From: Deltaproteobacteria bacterium
GTDB lineage: Bacteria; Desulfobacterota; GWC2-55-46; S146-70; JAUXIU01
Reading direction: 5' to 3'
Assembly (NCBI GenBank): GCA_030620895.1
Contig: JAUXIU010000002.1
Location: forward strand, 1 to 21,342
Length of the DNA: 21,342 nt
Positions within the stretch are counted from its first letter, which is position 1. Every line of letters starts with the position of its first letter. A program made the translations under genes and the position numbers. The notes under the pieces are model-generated. The model had not been told where the DNA came from and searched no databases. It saw only the letters and a program-made list of their open reading frames with translations. Positions 7,422 through 14,223 of this stretch are shown here, in pieces.

Positions 7422-8917
7422 GCAATCCAGTTTCTACCACAAATCCATGCAATCTTTCCAAAGAAGAGAAACTTATCTTCGAGAAATCGTCACATGGCAG
7501 AACGGGAACACTTCCCCCAATAGCCGATATTGAAGAGACAAGGCCTGAAGATCTTATACCGCCTGCCATGTTACGTGAAGATATTGAAGGATTCCCTGAA
7601 TTATCTGAACTCGATACGGTAAGGCACTTTACCAGGCTATCTCAGTTAAATCTCGGTATCGATACAGCTTTCTATCCACTTGGTTCCTGCACGATGAAAT
7701 ACAACCCCAAGGTCAACGAGGATATCGCCTCTCTCGACGGCTTTGCTCGACTTCATCCCTATCAGCCAGATGAACTGAACCAGGGCGCCTTGCAGCTAAT
7801 TCATGAAATGGAGTGGTTGCTTGCCGAATTAAGTGGTATGGATGCTGTAACACTCCATCCCGCTGCCGGTGCCCATGGGGAATTAGCCGGGATGCTGATG
7901 ATCGCTGCATATTTCAGGGAGATGGGCAATCCAAGAAAGAAGATAATAATCCCAGACACAGCCCACGGTACAAACCCTGCAAGCTGTATGCTTGCCGGCT
8001 TCTCTGTTATACTGGTAAGATCAGATGACAACGGTGTAATAACGCCGGAAAGCATAAACGCTATAATGGACGAAGATACGGCAGCCTTGATGTTAACGAA
8101 TCCTAATACGCTTGGCCTTTTTGAAAAACATATTAAGGAGATATCTGATATCGTCCATAATAAAGGAGGACTAATTTATTGCGATGGTGCAAATTTAAAC
8201 GCAATTCTGGGAATATCAAGACCTGGAGACATGGGTGTAGATATAATTCAATTTAATCTCCATAAAACATTCTCAACACCCCATGGAGGCGGTGGTCCTG
8301 GAAGCGGGCCAGTTGGGGTCAAAAGTTTTCTCGAACCCTATCTTCCAAAGCCTAGGATTAAAAAGAAGGACAGAAGGTTTTCCCTGGATTATAACCACCC
8401 CAAATCCATTGGGCGGTTAAGGGCCTTCCATATGAACTTTGGAATAGTGGTAAGGGGCTATAGTTATATAAGGGCTATCGGTGGCGAAGGATTAAAAAGG
8501 ACAAGTGAGATGGCTGTTCTTAATGCAAATTATGTGAAGGAGGCATTAAAGGGTCATTACCATCTACCTTATGATCTGCCATGCATGCACGAGTGTGTGT
8601 TTTCCGATATTCTCCAATATGAATATAACGTAAATACGCTAGACATAGCCAAGAGGCTAATAGATTATGGTATTCATCCTCCAACCATATATTTCCCACT
8701 TGTCGTAAAAGGAGCACTTCTGGTGGAACCTACTGAAACTGAGAGCAAGGAGACCCTTGACAATTTTATAGATGCGATGAAAAAGATAGCTTTTGAATCA
8801 AAAAAAGACCCTGACACACTAAGAAGTTCACCTCATACAACAAGTATGGGCAGGCTGAATGAGGCAAAAGCAGCCAGGAACCCTGTACTCAGGTGGAAGA
8901 GGGAAACAGGGAAATGA
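7418..8917 (+). CDS. gcvPB: Glycine dehydrogenase (decarboxylating) subunit 2
   Basis: 499 residues from the ATG at 7418, which overlaps the gcvPA stop (ATGA). The frame is open further upstream to 7355, but that would run inside gcvPA and does not fit the family start. This is the PLP-binding half of the split P protein. The Schiff-base lysine is in FNLHKTFSTPHGGGGPGSGP. Other signatures are YPLGSCTMKYNPK, HPYQPDELNQGALQLIHEME, LHPAAGAHGELAG and IPDTAHGTNPASCMLAGF. It catalyses glycine decarboxylation with transfer of aminomethyl to lipoyl-GcvH. It ends 11 bp from the convergent TonB-like gene, with no obvious terminator between them. Confidence 0.97.
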   Translation: MSNPVSTTNPCNLSKEEKLIFEKSSHGRTGTLPPIADIEETRPEDLIPPAMLREDIEGFPELSELDTVRHFTRLSQLNLGIDTAFYPLGSCTMKYNPKVNEDIASLDGFARLHPYQPDELNQGALQLIHEMEWLLAELSGMDAVTLHPAAGAHGELAGMLMIAAYFREMGNPRKKIIIPDTAHGTNPASCMLAGFSVILVRSDDNGVITPESINAIMDEDTAALMLTNPNTLGLFEKHIKEISDIVHNKGGLIYCDGANLNAILGISRPGDMGVDIIQFNLHKTFSTPHGGGGPGSGPVGVKSFLEPYLPKPRIKKKDRRFSLDYNHPKSIGRLRAFHMNFGIVVRGYSYIRAIGGEGLKRTSEMAVLNANYVKEALKGHYHLPYDLPCMHECVFSDILQYEYNVNTLDIAKRLIDYGIHPPTIYFPLVVKGALLVEPTETESKETLDNFIDAMKKIAFESKKDPDTLRSSPHTTSMGRLNEAKAARNPVLRWKRETGK

Positions 8918-8928
8918 CAACTATTATC

Positions 8929-9795
8929 TCATCTTTTAAGTCTCTCCAGAACATATTCAAAGCTGGCTTGGATAGTCACTCTATTTATCTCAAAGGTCTT
9001 CGGGAACGGATTGAATGGATCAGCGAGCCTTACTGCAGTTAATGCTGCATTATCCAGAACAGGATAACCAGAACCTCTTATCAACTCTATACTATCTAGG
9101 CCTCCGTCCCTCTTAACAGAAAAGGAGATAAAGAGCTTTCCCTGTTGTCCCTTCCTTATGGCAATATCAGGATAGTCCCACTGAAGCTCAATCCTCCTCT
9201 TTATACCGACGATGTAATACCAATACCTGTGCTCACTGGTATTAAGCGATAATATCTTTCCCTCTTCTGCTTTCGGTGCCACATCTTCATAGCTTCTTGA
9301 TAGCGCTGCAAGTCTATCTTTTGAAGGATAGAGGCTGGCTGGTTTCCCTTTTTTGGGAATTAGCGGAAGAGCGTGTTTTCCTTTCTCTTCAAATAATGAC
9401 AGGCCCCTTTCGACCAAATCCCCCTTAGATTCTAAATCAATCCCTTTTGTACCTATATCACCATGGTCAGATTGCCTGTTCGCTGTTTCCGTTGTACCTC
9501 TCCGTGAATAGATATCCTCCCGGAGGATGGTTGGCGGTTTCTGCTTTGGCTTAACCTCCTTCTTTACGCTCTGTGACCTTTGAGCATATCGCTCAACCTT
9601 CTCCGGTATCTTCTCTTCTCCTGTAACTGCGGGAGGGAGCTCAACTATCTCTATCGGTATAAGACTCCTGGAATCTTTTCGATGCGGTAATGAAGAAGGT
9701 AATAATATCAGGATGGTGAAGTGTAATAGAATAGAAAGTATAAGAAAAGGGATTAATTGCTTCTCCCCATCTTTTGGAAAAAATACTGTTGACAT
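8929..9795 (-). CDS. TonB family protein (C-terminal TonB domain)
   Basis: 288 residues. After a short cytoplasmic stretch there is one transmembrane helix (about residues 14-36, LIPFLILSILLHFTILILLP). A charged linker follows, moderately Pro/Lys rich (VKPKQKPPTI), and then a C-terminal TonB domain from about residue 195. The visible C-terminal pattern is IELQWDYPDIAIRKGQQGKLFISFSVKRDGGLDSIELIRGSG, then LDNAALTAVRLADPF and the final strand. Such proteins transmit energy from an ExbBD motor to outer-membrane receptors or related complexes. No exbB, exbD or receptor gene lies in the window, so the partner is unknown. It is divergent from tatA, with a 52-bp gap. Confidence 0.85.
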   Translation of the reverse strand: MSTVFFPKDGEKQLIPFLILSILLHFTILILLPSSLPHRKDSRSLIPIEIVELPPAVTGEEKIPEKVERYAQRSQSVKKEVKPKQKPPTILREDIYSRRGTTETANRQSDHGDIGTKGIDLESKGDLVERGLSLFEEKGKHALPLIPKKGKPASLYPSKDRLAALSRSYEDVAPKAEEGKILSLNTSEHRYWYYIVGIKRRIELQWDYPDIAIRKGQQGKLFISFSVKRDGGLDSIELIRGSGYPVLDNAALTAVRLADPFNPFPKTFEINRVTIQASFEYVLERLKR

Positions 9796-9817
9796 AAATC
9801 TTCTAATCTGTAAGAAT
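9789..9817 (+). promoter_or_regulatory. Candidate sigma70 promoter for tatA
   Basis: TTGACA (9789-9794), a 17-bp spacer, then AAGAAT (9812-9817, 4 of 6). It overlaps the start codon of the divergent TonB-like gene and would give tatA a leader of about 24 nt. Confidence 0.4.
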
Positions 9818-9847
9818 ATAGGTAAATTTAACTGAGATTATATTATC

Positions 9848-10024
9848 ATGTTTGGTATTGGAACTACAGAGTTAATATTAATACTGCTTGTTGTAATGAT
9901 TATCTTTGGTGTTGGTAAGTTGCCACAGGTTGGTGAAGGCCTAGGCAAGGCCATGAAGAGTTTTAAGAAGGCAACTTCAGAAGATGAAATAGATCCAACA
10001 CAAGAAGATAAGAAGAAGCTATAA
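9848..10024 (+). CDS. tatA: Twin-arginine translocase subunit TatA
   Basis: 58 residues. The protein reads as a TatA/E component. It has a short periplasmic N-terminus ([10 protein letters not shown]), one transmembrane helix (about residues 8-22), the hinge motif [14 protein letters not shown], and an amphipathic helix ending in AMKSFKKAT with an acidic/basic tail. TatA oligomers form the pore for folded proteins carrying RR signals. The FG-x-x-KLP hinge is clear, and the charge after the helix is TatA-like rather than TatB-like. The Shine-Dalgarno sequence is weak (CTGAG). No tatC is in the window, so the other Tat components must be encoded elsewhere. The hydrogenase in this window lacks an RR signal and is not a Tat substrate. 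Confidence 0.93.
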   Translation: MFGIGTTELILILLVVMIIFGVGKLPQVGEGLGKAMKSFKKATSEDEIDPTQEDKKKL

Positions 10025-10155
10025 GTTTATCAGATTTATAAAGACTAATCTCCCCACTATATCCGTAATATATCCTGCCCTATAAAACAGTTGGTTTGCC
10101 CAACCTAATTTTATGTAAAGCGCAAATCAGGTTCTTGTTGTGTTTTAAGCAAGGA

Positions 10156-11391
10156 CTATTTGAGAACCTCTACGGTGTATTCTGCAAGGTCTGTTGGTTC
10201 CTTATAAAACACGACCATGAAAGGCACCGATCCTTTTGCAGGAATTACGGCGGCGGTGCTACCTCTAAAGCGTCTCTCCAGATCAACCCTTTTAATGGAC
10301 TTAAGCTTCTGTGCAGAGACCACCCTTCCTGGAGACACAATCCTTGCCGCAACCTGTTTTCCGGCCTTATCAAATAATGCGCCCTTTATCCCCTTGATAT
10401 TTTCTGGTTTATCTGAAAAGCTTAAGATTCTACCTTCTATTACAAAGAGACTTCCAATAACGGAGTTTTCTAGCGGATAACCCCTCAATTTAGCAATATC
10501 CATAGTTTTTTGAGGCGATACCCCTCGCTGTATACCCATAGTATTCAAAAGCCTCTCTATACCGCCTGTTAGGTACACAGCCGCTCCAGCTATTACTATA
10601 ATCAGTACGAACAGAACCTTGATCTTATTTCCTTTAGCAGCCTTGCCCACAGCAGCTTTAGGATGAGATCTTTCTTCTTCCTTTTCCTCTTCAGCAATAA
10701 AATCCGAAGTTGAAGCTGTTTGAGCTGCAGGCTTTTTCGGGGTGCGGCGTGGCAGTTCTTTTTCCAAGGATTTATAATCCAAACCGGAGAAACCCTCTGG
10801 TTTTTCAGCAGCCTCCTCCTCTAATCCCGTCTTTTCCAGTTCTGGCGCAAAACCATAAGACTCCTCCTCTGTTTCGGCAGATAGCCCCTCTTCTTTTTTG
10901 TCAGTTAAAAGAGTAAATTCTTCCTCTCCTACAGGAAATTCTTCGGCTTTTTCCTTAGATTTTTCTTCAAAAGAGACCTTTTCCGATTCTTCTCCACCCC
11001 CCCATCCTGCGTTGCCGTCACCTTCCCTACCCATTTCACCAAAGACAAACTCCTCTTCTCCTTTCCCAGCTTTCTCCTCCATAGATGGCACCCCTGCCCC
11101 AAAGTCGAAACCGTGCTCTATTTCCGTTGAAACTGGTTGACGCCCAAGGAGGCCTTCTTCTCCTGCCTCCTCCCTTTCCTCTTCACCTGAAGGAGCCATT
11201 TTCTCTTCTTCCTTTTCCTCACCCGGTGCGGCAAAAGAGGTTTCGACGGTCCCCTTTACCTCCTCCAGCTCAGGCGGTGCAACAACAAAGATGTTCTGGC
11301 ATTTTGTACACCTTACCTTAACACCCCTGCCCTTTACCTTGGTGCCGTCGAGCCTGAACTTTGTATTACAGCTATCGCATTTTATAATCAT
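10156..11391 (-). CDS. Zinc-ribbon (MJ0042-type) and DUF3426 membrane protein
   Basis: 411 residues. The N-terminus is an MJ0042-type zinc ribbon with two CxxC knuckles (IKCDSCNTKF and VRCTKCQNIF, residues 4-33). Residues ~45-245 are an extremely Glu-rich, low-complexity linker. One transmembrane helix follows at about residues 258-278 (VLFVLIIVIAGAAVYLTGG). The C-terminal ~120 residues match the DUF3426 beta-sandwich pattern (LFVIEGRILSFSDKP, GALFDKAGKQVAARIVSPG, VPFMVVFYKEP). This combination of cytoplasmic zinc ribbon, acidic linker, TM and periplasmic DUF3426 is common in delta-type proteobacteria and relatives, and its function is unknown. The start ATG at 11391 fixes the Cys pattern at the very N-terminus. 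It is divergent from folD, across a 136-bp spacer. Confidence 0.85.
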   Translation of the reverse strand: MIIKCDSCNTKFRLDGTKVKGRGVKVRCTKCQNIFVVAPPELEEVKGTVETSFAAPGEEKEEEKMAPSGEEEREEAGEEGLLGRQPVSTEIEHGFDFGAGVPSMEEKAGKGEEEFVFGEMGREGDGNAGWGGGEESEKVSFEEKSKEKAEEFPVGEEEFTLLTDKKEEGLSAETEEESYGFAPELEKTGLEEEAAEKPEGFSGLDYKSLEKELPRRTPKKPAAQTASTSDFIAEEEKEEERSHPKAAVGKAAKGNKIKVLFVLIIVIAGAAVYLTGGIERLLNTMGIQRGVSPQKTMDIAKLRGYPLENSVIGSLFVIEGRILSFSDKPENIKGIKGALFDKAGKQVAARIVSPGRVVSAQKLKSIKRVDLERRFRGSTAAVIPAKGSVPFMVVFYKEPTDLAEYTVEVLK

Positions 11392-11432
11392 CTCTACCTA
11401 CTTGATAAAATTAATGAATTTATTATTAACCA

Positions 11433-11448
11433 AATTAGTGAACTAATT
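11433..11448. promoter_or_regulatory. Perfect 16-bp dyad, possible operator
   Basis: AATTAGT-GA-ACTAATT is a perfect 7-bp dyad around a 2-bp centre, in the spacer between the divergent zinc-ribbon gene and folD. It lies about 43 bp upstream of the folD -35 box. AT-rich dyads can arise by chance, and no regulator gene is adjacent. Confidence 0.25.
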
Positions 11449-11490
11449 ATCACAAGCAGTAATGAATTGCAAGCTCATTGGATAAAAGTT

Positions 11491-11519
11491 TTGCAAAGGG
11501 AGGTTCTTTAAAGTATACT
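11491..11519 (+). promoter_or_regulatory. Candidate sigma70 promoter for folD (leaderless)
   Basis: TTGCAA (11491-11496), a 17-bp spacer, then TATACT (11514-11519). The -10 box ends 8 bp before the folD ATG, so the transcript would start within a base or two of the ATG. No Shine-Dalgarno sequence sits at a usable distance. The GGGAGG at about 11498-11503 lies inside the promoter spacer. Confidence 0.5.
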
Positions 11520-11527
11520 TTGATATT

Positions 11528-12391
11528 ATGCCTACCATCATAGACGGAAAGAGTCAGGCCAAAGACATAAAGATAGGTTTACATAGGGAAGTAGGCCCAC
11601 TAAAGGAAAATGGTGTAATACCGGGCCTTGCGGTTATACTTGTTGGAGATGATTCGGCCTCACAGGTATATGTAAAGGCAAAGGGGAAGGCATGTGAGGA
11701 GGTTGGAATATCATCCTTTCAGCATAGATTGGATGAAGATGTCACAGAGGATGAAGTGCTTAAGCTTATATCTGAATTAAACAATGATGAAAAAGTCCAC
11801 GGCATCCTTGTACAACTCCCTCTTCCTCCACACCTTAACGAAAGAACGTTAACCGAAGCTATAAACCCTGATAAAGATGTCGATGGCTTTCACCCTTATA
11901 ACATAGGAAGGCTTGTGCTAGGGGAACCTTACTTCCAGCCATGCACACCACTGGGTATTATGAGGCTTTTGGAATCAACAGGCATAGAGCTTTCAGGAAA
12001 AGAAGCAGTAGTCGTTGGAAGGAGCAATATTGTAGGAAAGCCTGTTGCATTAATGCTCCTTCACAGGAATGCAACAGTCACCATATGCCACTCCAAAACA
12101 AGGGAAATACAGGACAAGGTAGGTAGGGCAGATATAGTTATAGCAGCAGTAGGTAGGGCAAGAATGATACAAGGGGAGTGGATAAAGAAGGGTGCGATAG
12201 TTATAGATGTCGGTATAAACAGGAAAGCCGATGGCAAGTTGGTGGGCGATGTGGACTTCGAGGGCGCATCAAAGAAGGCATCTTATATAACACCGGTACC
12301 AGGGGGTGTCGGCCCGATGACTATTGCTATGCTCCTCTACAACACGGTACTTGCAGCTAAGAGACGGCAGTCAGGGTTGAAGGCTTCTTAA
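11528..12391 (+). CDS. folD: Bifunctional methylene-THF dehydrogenase / methenyl-THF cyclohydrolase
   Basis: 287 residues, full length. FolD interconverts 5,10-methylene-THF, methenyl-THF and 10-formyl-THF in the cytoplasm. Signatures in order: SQVYVKAKGKACEEVGI with the catalytic Tyr/Lys pair, ILVQLPLPPHL, NPDKDVDGFHPYNIGRL, PCTPLGIMRLL, the nucleotide-binding VVGRSNIVGKPVALML, and the C-terminal PVPGGVGPMTIAMLLYNT. The start at 11528 gives the normal N-terminus (PTIIDGKSQAKDIK). It is the first gene of a folD-metV-metF block, and together with the gcv genes it supports a methylene-THF hub. Confidence 0.97.
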   Translation: MPTIIDGKSQAKDIKIGLHREVGPLKENGVIPGLAVILVGDDSASQVYVKAKGKACEEVGISSFQHRLDEDVTEDEVLKLISELNNDEKVHGILVQLPLPPHLNERTLTEAINPDKDVDGFHPYNIGRLVLGEPYFQPCTPLGIMRLLESTGIELSGKEAVVVGRSNIVGKPVALMLLHRNATVTICHSKTREIQDKVGRADIVIAAVGRARMIQGEWIKKGAIVIDVGINRKADGKLVGDVDFEGASKKASYITPVPGGVGPMTIAMLLYNTVLAAKRRQSGLKAS

Positions 12392-12424
12392 AAATATTTC
12401 GAAAGCGGATGTCTTTGTAAAAAG

Positions 12425-12449
12425 TCAAGATACCCCGGACATCTTGACA
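12425..12449. repeat. Perfect 8-bp hairpin between folD and metV
   Basis: GTCAAGAT (12425-12432), a 9-nt loop, then ATCTTGAC (12442-12449). It is not followed by a T-run, so it does not look like an intrinsic terminator. The geometry resembles the R1 hairpins, but the sequence is unrelated. Confidence 0.4.
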
Positions 12450-12538
12450 GCGAGGAAGTTTCCATTACCTTAGCACGCCTCTTGACCCCGCCTACAAGGA
12501 AGTCTTCAGGATTGAATATGCAGAAGAAGGATAGATAG

Positions 12539-13204
12539 ATGATTATCACAAAAAAAAAGGAGCCTTCACTTATATTGGAATACCTTGATGGAAGAAAAAA
12601 AGTCTACCTTTTTGGTTGTAACTCCTGTGCCGAGCAATGTCAAACTGGAGGAAAAAGAGAGCTTGATGAGATGACCGTGATCCTCAGGGAGAATGGTAAG
12701 GAGATAACCGGTACATCCTTAATAGATGAGACCTGCTACAAGATGCTTGTTAAGAAAGAATTCAAGGCAAATGAAGCTATAATGTCGTCTGATGCTATAC
12801 TTGTACTTGCCTGTGGTGCAGGTGTAAAGACAGTTGCTGAAATTGCGGAAAACAGCACCCCTGTATTTCCAGCCCTTGACTCTCTCTTTCTCGCAAGCGT
12901 GGAGAGGTATGGAAGGTTTTTTGAAGGCTGCTCACTCTGCGGGGAGTGCATCCTTGGGAGCACTGCAGGGATATGTCCCCATACGTTATGTCCGAAGGGA
13001 CTGCTGAACGGTCCATGTGGCGGTGTGATAAACGGCAGGTGCGAAGTGAATATAGAAAACAACTGCGTCTGGGTTGATATATTCAGAAGGCTCAAGGCCC
13101 AGGACAGACTCAACGTACTTAAAAAGATACATCCCCCAAAAGACTATTCAAATGGGGTTAAACCCAGAAAGGTTATACTCGAGAGGAAGAAGACAAGGGC
13201 ATAA
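12539..13204 (+). CDS. metV: MetV-type methylene-THF reductase partner (Fe-S/zinc protein)
   Basis: 221 residues. This belongs to the methylene-tetrahydrofolate reductase C-terminal catalytic-domain family, known as MetV when paired with MetF in acetogens and other anaerobes. Cysteines dominate: Cys27, Cys30 and Cys34 in FGCNSCAEQC, a Cys in VLACGAG, and a dense C-terminal group (EGCSLCGEC, GICPHTLCPKG, NGPCGGVINGRCEV) suited to binding Fe-S clusters or zinc. MetV forms a complex with MetF and is thought to let it accept electrons without free NADH. The start ATG at 12539 has AGAAGGA 8 nt upstream. It sits between folD and metF, on the same strand. Confidence 0.88.
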   Translation: MIITKKKEPSLILEYLDGRKKVYLFGCNSCAEQCQTGGKRELDEMTVILRENGKEITGTSLIDETCYKMLVKKEFKANEAIMSSDAILVLACGAGVKTVAEIAENSTPVFPALDSLFLASVERYGRFFEGCSLCGECILGSTAGICPHTLCPKGLLNGPCGGVINGRCEVNIENNCVWVDIFRRLKAQDRLNVLKKIHPPKDYSNGVKPRKVILERKKTRA

Positions 13205-13209
13205 AATAT

Positions 13210-13236
13210 GTTTCCAGTGCAAAAACCCCTGGAAAC
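13210..13236. repeat. R1 hairpin repeat
   Basis: GTTTCCAG, an 11-nt loop TGCAAAAACCC, then CTGGAAAC: a perfect 8-bp stem. It is identical to the copies at 14184 and 16947. It starts 6 nt after the metV stop. Confidence 0.85.
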
Positions 13237-13276
13237 TGATTTTAATCGGTGTAATCTTATTGTAATCTGAGTAATC

Positions 13277-13308
13277 ATTGATTTTACGGTTTTTGCAGTA
13301 AAATCAAT
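13277..13308. repeat. R2 hairpin repeat directly upstream of metF
   Basis: ATTGATTTTAC, a 10-nt loop GGTTTTTGCA, then GTAAAATCAAT: a perfect 11-bp stem. The loop is the exact reverse complement of ten bases of the R1 loop (TGCAAAAACC) 40 bp upstream. It ends 8 nt before the metF ATG, where a Shine-Dalgarno sequence would normally lie. Confidence 0.8.
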
Positions 13309-13316
13309 CAAAAACA

Positions 13317-14213
13317 ATGAATTCTCTCAAACAATCGCTTATTTCTAAAAGATTTACAATCACAGCAGAGATATGCCCGCCGAAAGGGACTGATACTTCG
13401 GGTTTTCTTGATAAAGCCAGGCTTCTTAAAGGGCAGATAGATGCGGCAAATGTAACTGACAACCAGAGGGCTGTGATGAGACTATCATCACTTGCCTGTT
13501 CTTTACTACTTTTGAGGGAGGGGATAGACCCTGTTTTTCAGATGACATGTAGGGATAGAAACCGTCTGGCTATACAGTCAGATATCATGGGTGCCTGGGT
13601 ATTGGGAATAAGGAATATCCTTGCACTTACAGGTGATCATGTCTCATTTGGCGACCATAGAAATGCAAAGGCGGTATTTGACCTCGATTCTGTCCAGCTT
13701 GTACAAACAATAAGTAAACTCAATGAGGGAAACAATATCAATGATAAACCCCTGAAAGGTGGAACGGATCTTTTTATCGGTGCGGTTGTTGCACCTGGGG
13801 CAGAGCCATGGGAACCCGAGATGATAAAATTTGAGAAGAAGATTGAAGCCGGTGCCAGATTCTTCCAGACACAGGCCATATATGATATGGAGAGGTTTCA
13901 GAAGTTTTTCGAATACGCAAGACAGTTCGATATAAAGATCCTTGGTGGCATCCTTCTCCTGAAGTCCGCAAAGATGGCTAATTTTTTGAACACTAATGTG
14001 CCCGGGGTAGATGTACCGAAAAGGCTAATAGAAGAGCTGGAATCTTCAAAAGATCAACTCGAGAAAGGGATTGAGATCGCAGCCAGACAGCTAAAGGAAC
14101 TAAATAGCTTCTGCCACGGCGCCCACATAATGGCCATCGGACAGGAGGAAAGTGTTGTAAGGATAATAGAAAAGGCAAAATCTGTTTCCAGTGCAAAAAC
14201 CCCTGGAAACTAA
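13317..14213 (+). CDS. metF: Methylenetetrahydrofolate reductase
   Basis: 298 residues, a typical bacterial MetF TIM barrel. It reduces 5,10-methylene-THF to 5-methyl-THF with a flavin. Features are the N-terminal FTITAEICPPKGTD with the catalytic Glu18, ANVTDNQRAVMRLSS, FQMTCRDRNRLAIQSD, LALTGDH, FIGAVVAPGAEPWEPE, and GARFFQTQAIYDME. Following metV, it forms the MetFV type of reductase. The ATG at 13317 gives the family N-terminus but has no Shine-Dalgarno sequence, because an R2 hairpin occupies that position. The last nine codons (VSSAKTPGN) are exactly an R1 repeat, so the repeat supplies the C-terminus. The stop is 10 bp from the convergent hydG stop. Confidence 0.95.
   Translation: MNSLKQSLISKRFTITAEICPPKGTDTSGFLDKARLLKGQIDAANVTDNQRAVMRLSSLACSLLLLREGIDPVFQMTCRDRNRLAIQSDIMGAWVLGIRNILALTGDHVSFGDHRNAKAVFDLDSVQLVQTISKLNEGNNINDKPLKGGTDLFIGAVVAPGAEPWEPEMIKFEKKIEAGARFFQTQAIYDMERFQKFFEYARQFDIKILGGILLLKSAKMANFLNTNVPGVDVPKRLIEELESSKDQLEKGIEIAARQLKELNSFCHGAHIMAIGQEESVVRIIEKAKSVSSAKTPGN
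14184..14210. repeat. R1 hairpin repeat inside the metF 3' end
   Basis: It is identical in sequence to the 13210 copy. Here the 27 bp are nine in-frame codons of metF, followed at once by TAA and then TCATT, matching the TAATCATT that flanks R1 elsewhere. Confidence 0.85.
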
Positions 14214-14223
14214 TCATTACATG

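Noticed and set aside
10090..10104. Intrinsic terminator after tatA (GTTGG/CCAAC)
   Set aside because: Only a 5-bp stem, and the following T-stretch is interrupted and short.
12425..12449. folD terminator
   Set aside because: The stem is perfect but is followed by AGCGAGG rather than a T-run; kept only as a hairpin of unknown role.
12736..13113. Minus-strand reading frame inside metV
   Set aside because: It is a shadow of the cysteine-rich metV coding frame; composition is atypical and no motif is present.
13208..13267. Small ORF starting MFPVQKPLE over the R1 repeat (a related one at 16945)
   Set aside because: The ATG and frame come from the repeat plus one upstream base. There is no ribosome-binding site, and the reading differs from the in-frame use in metF.
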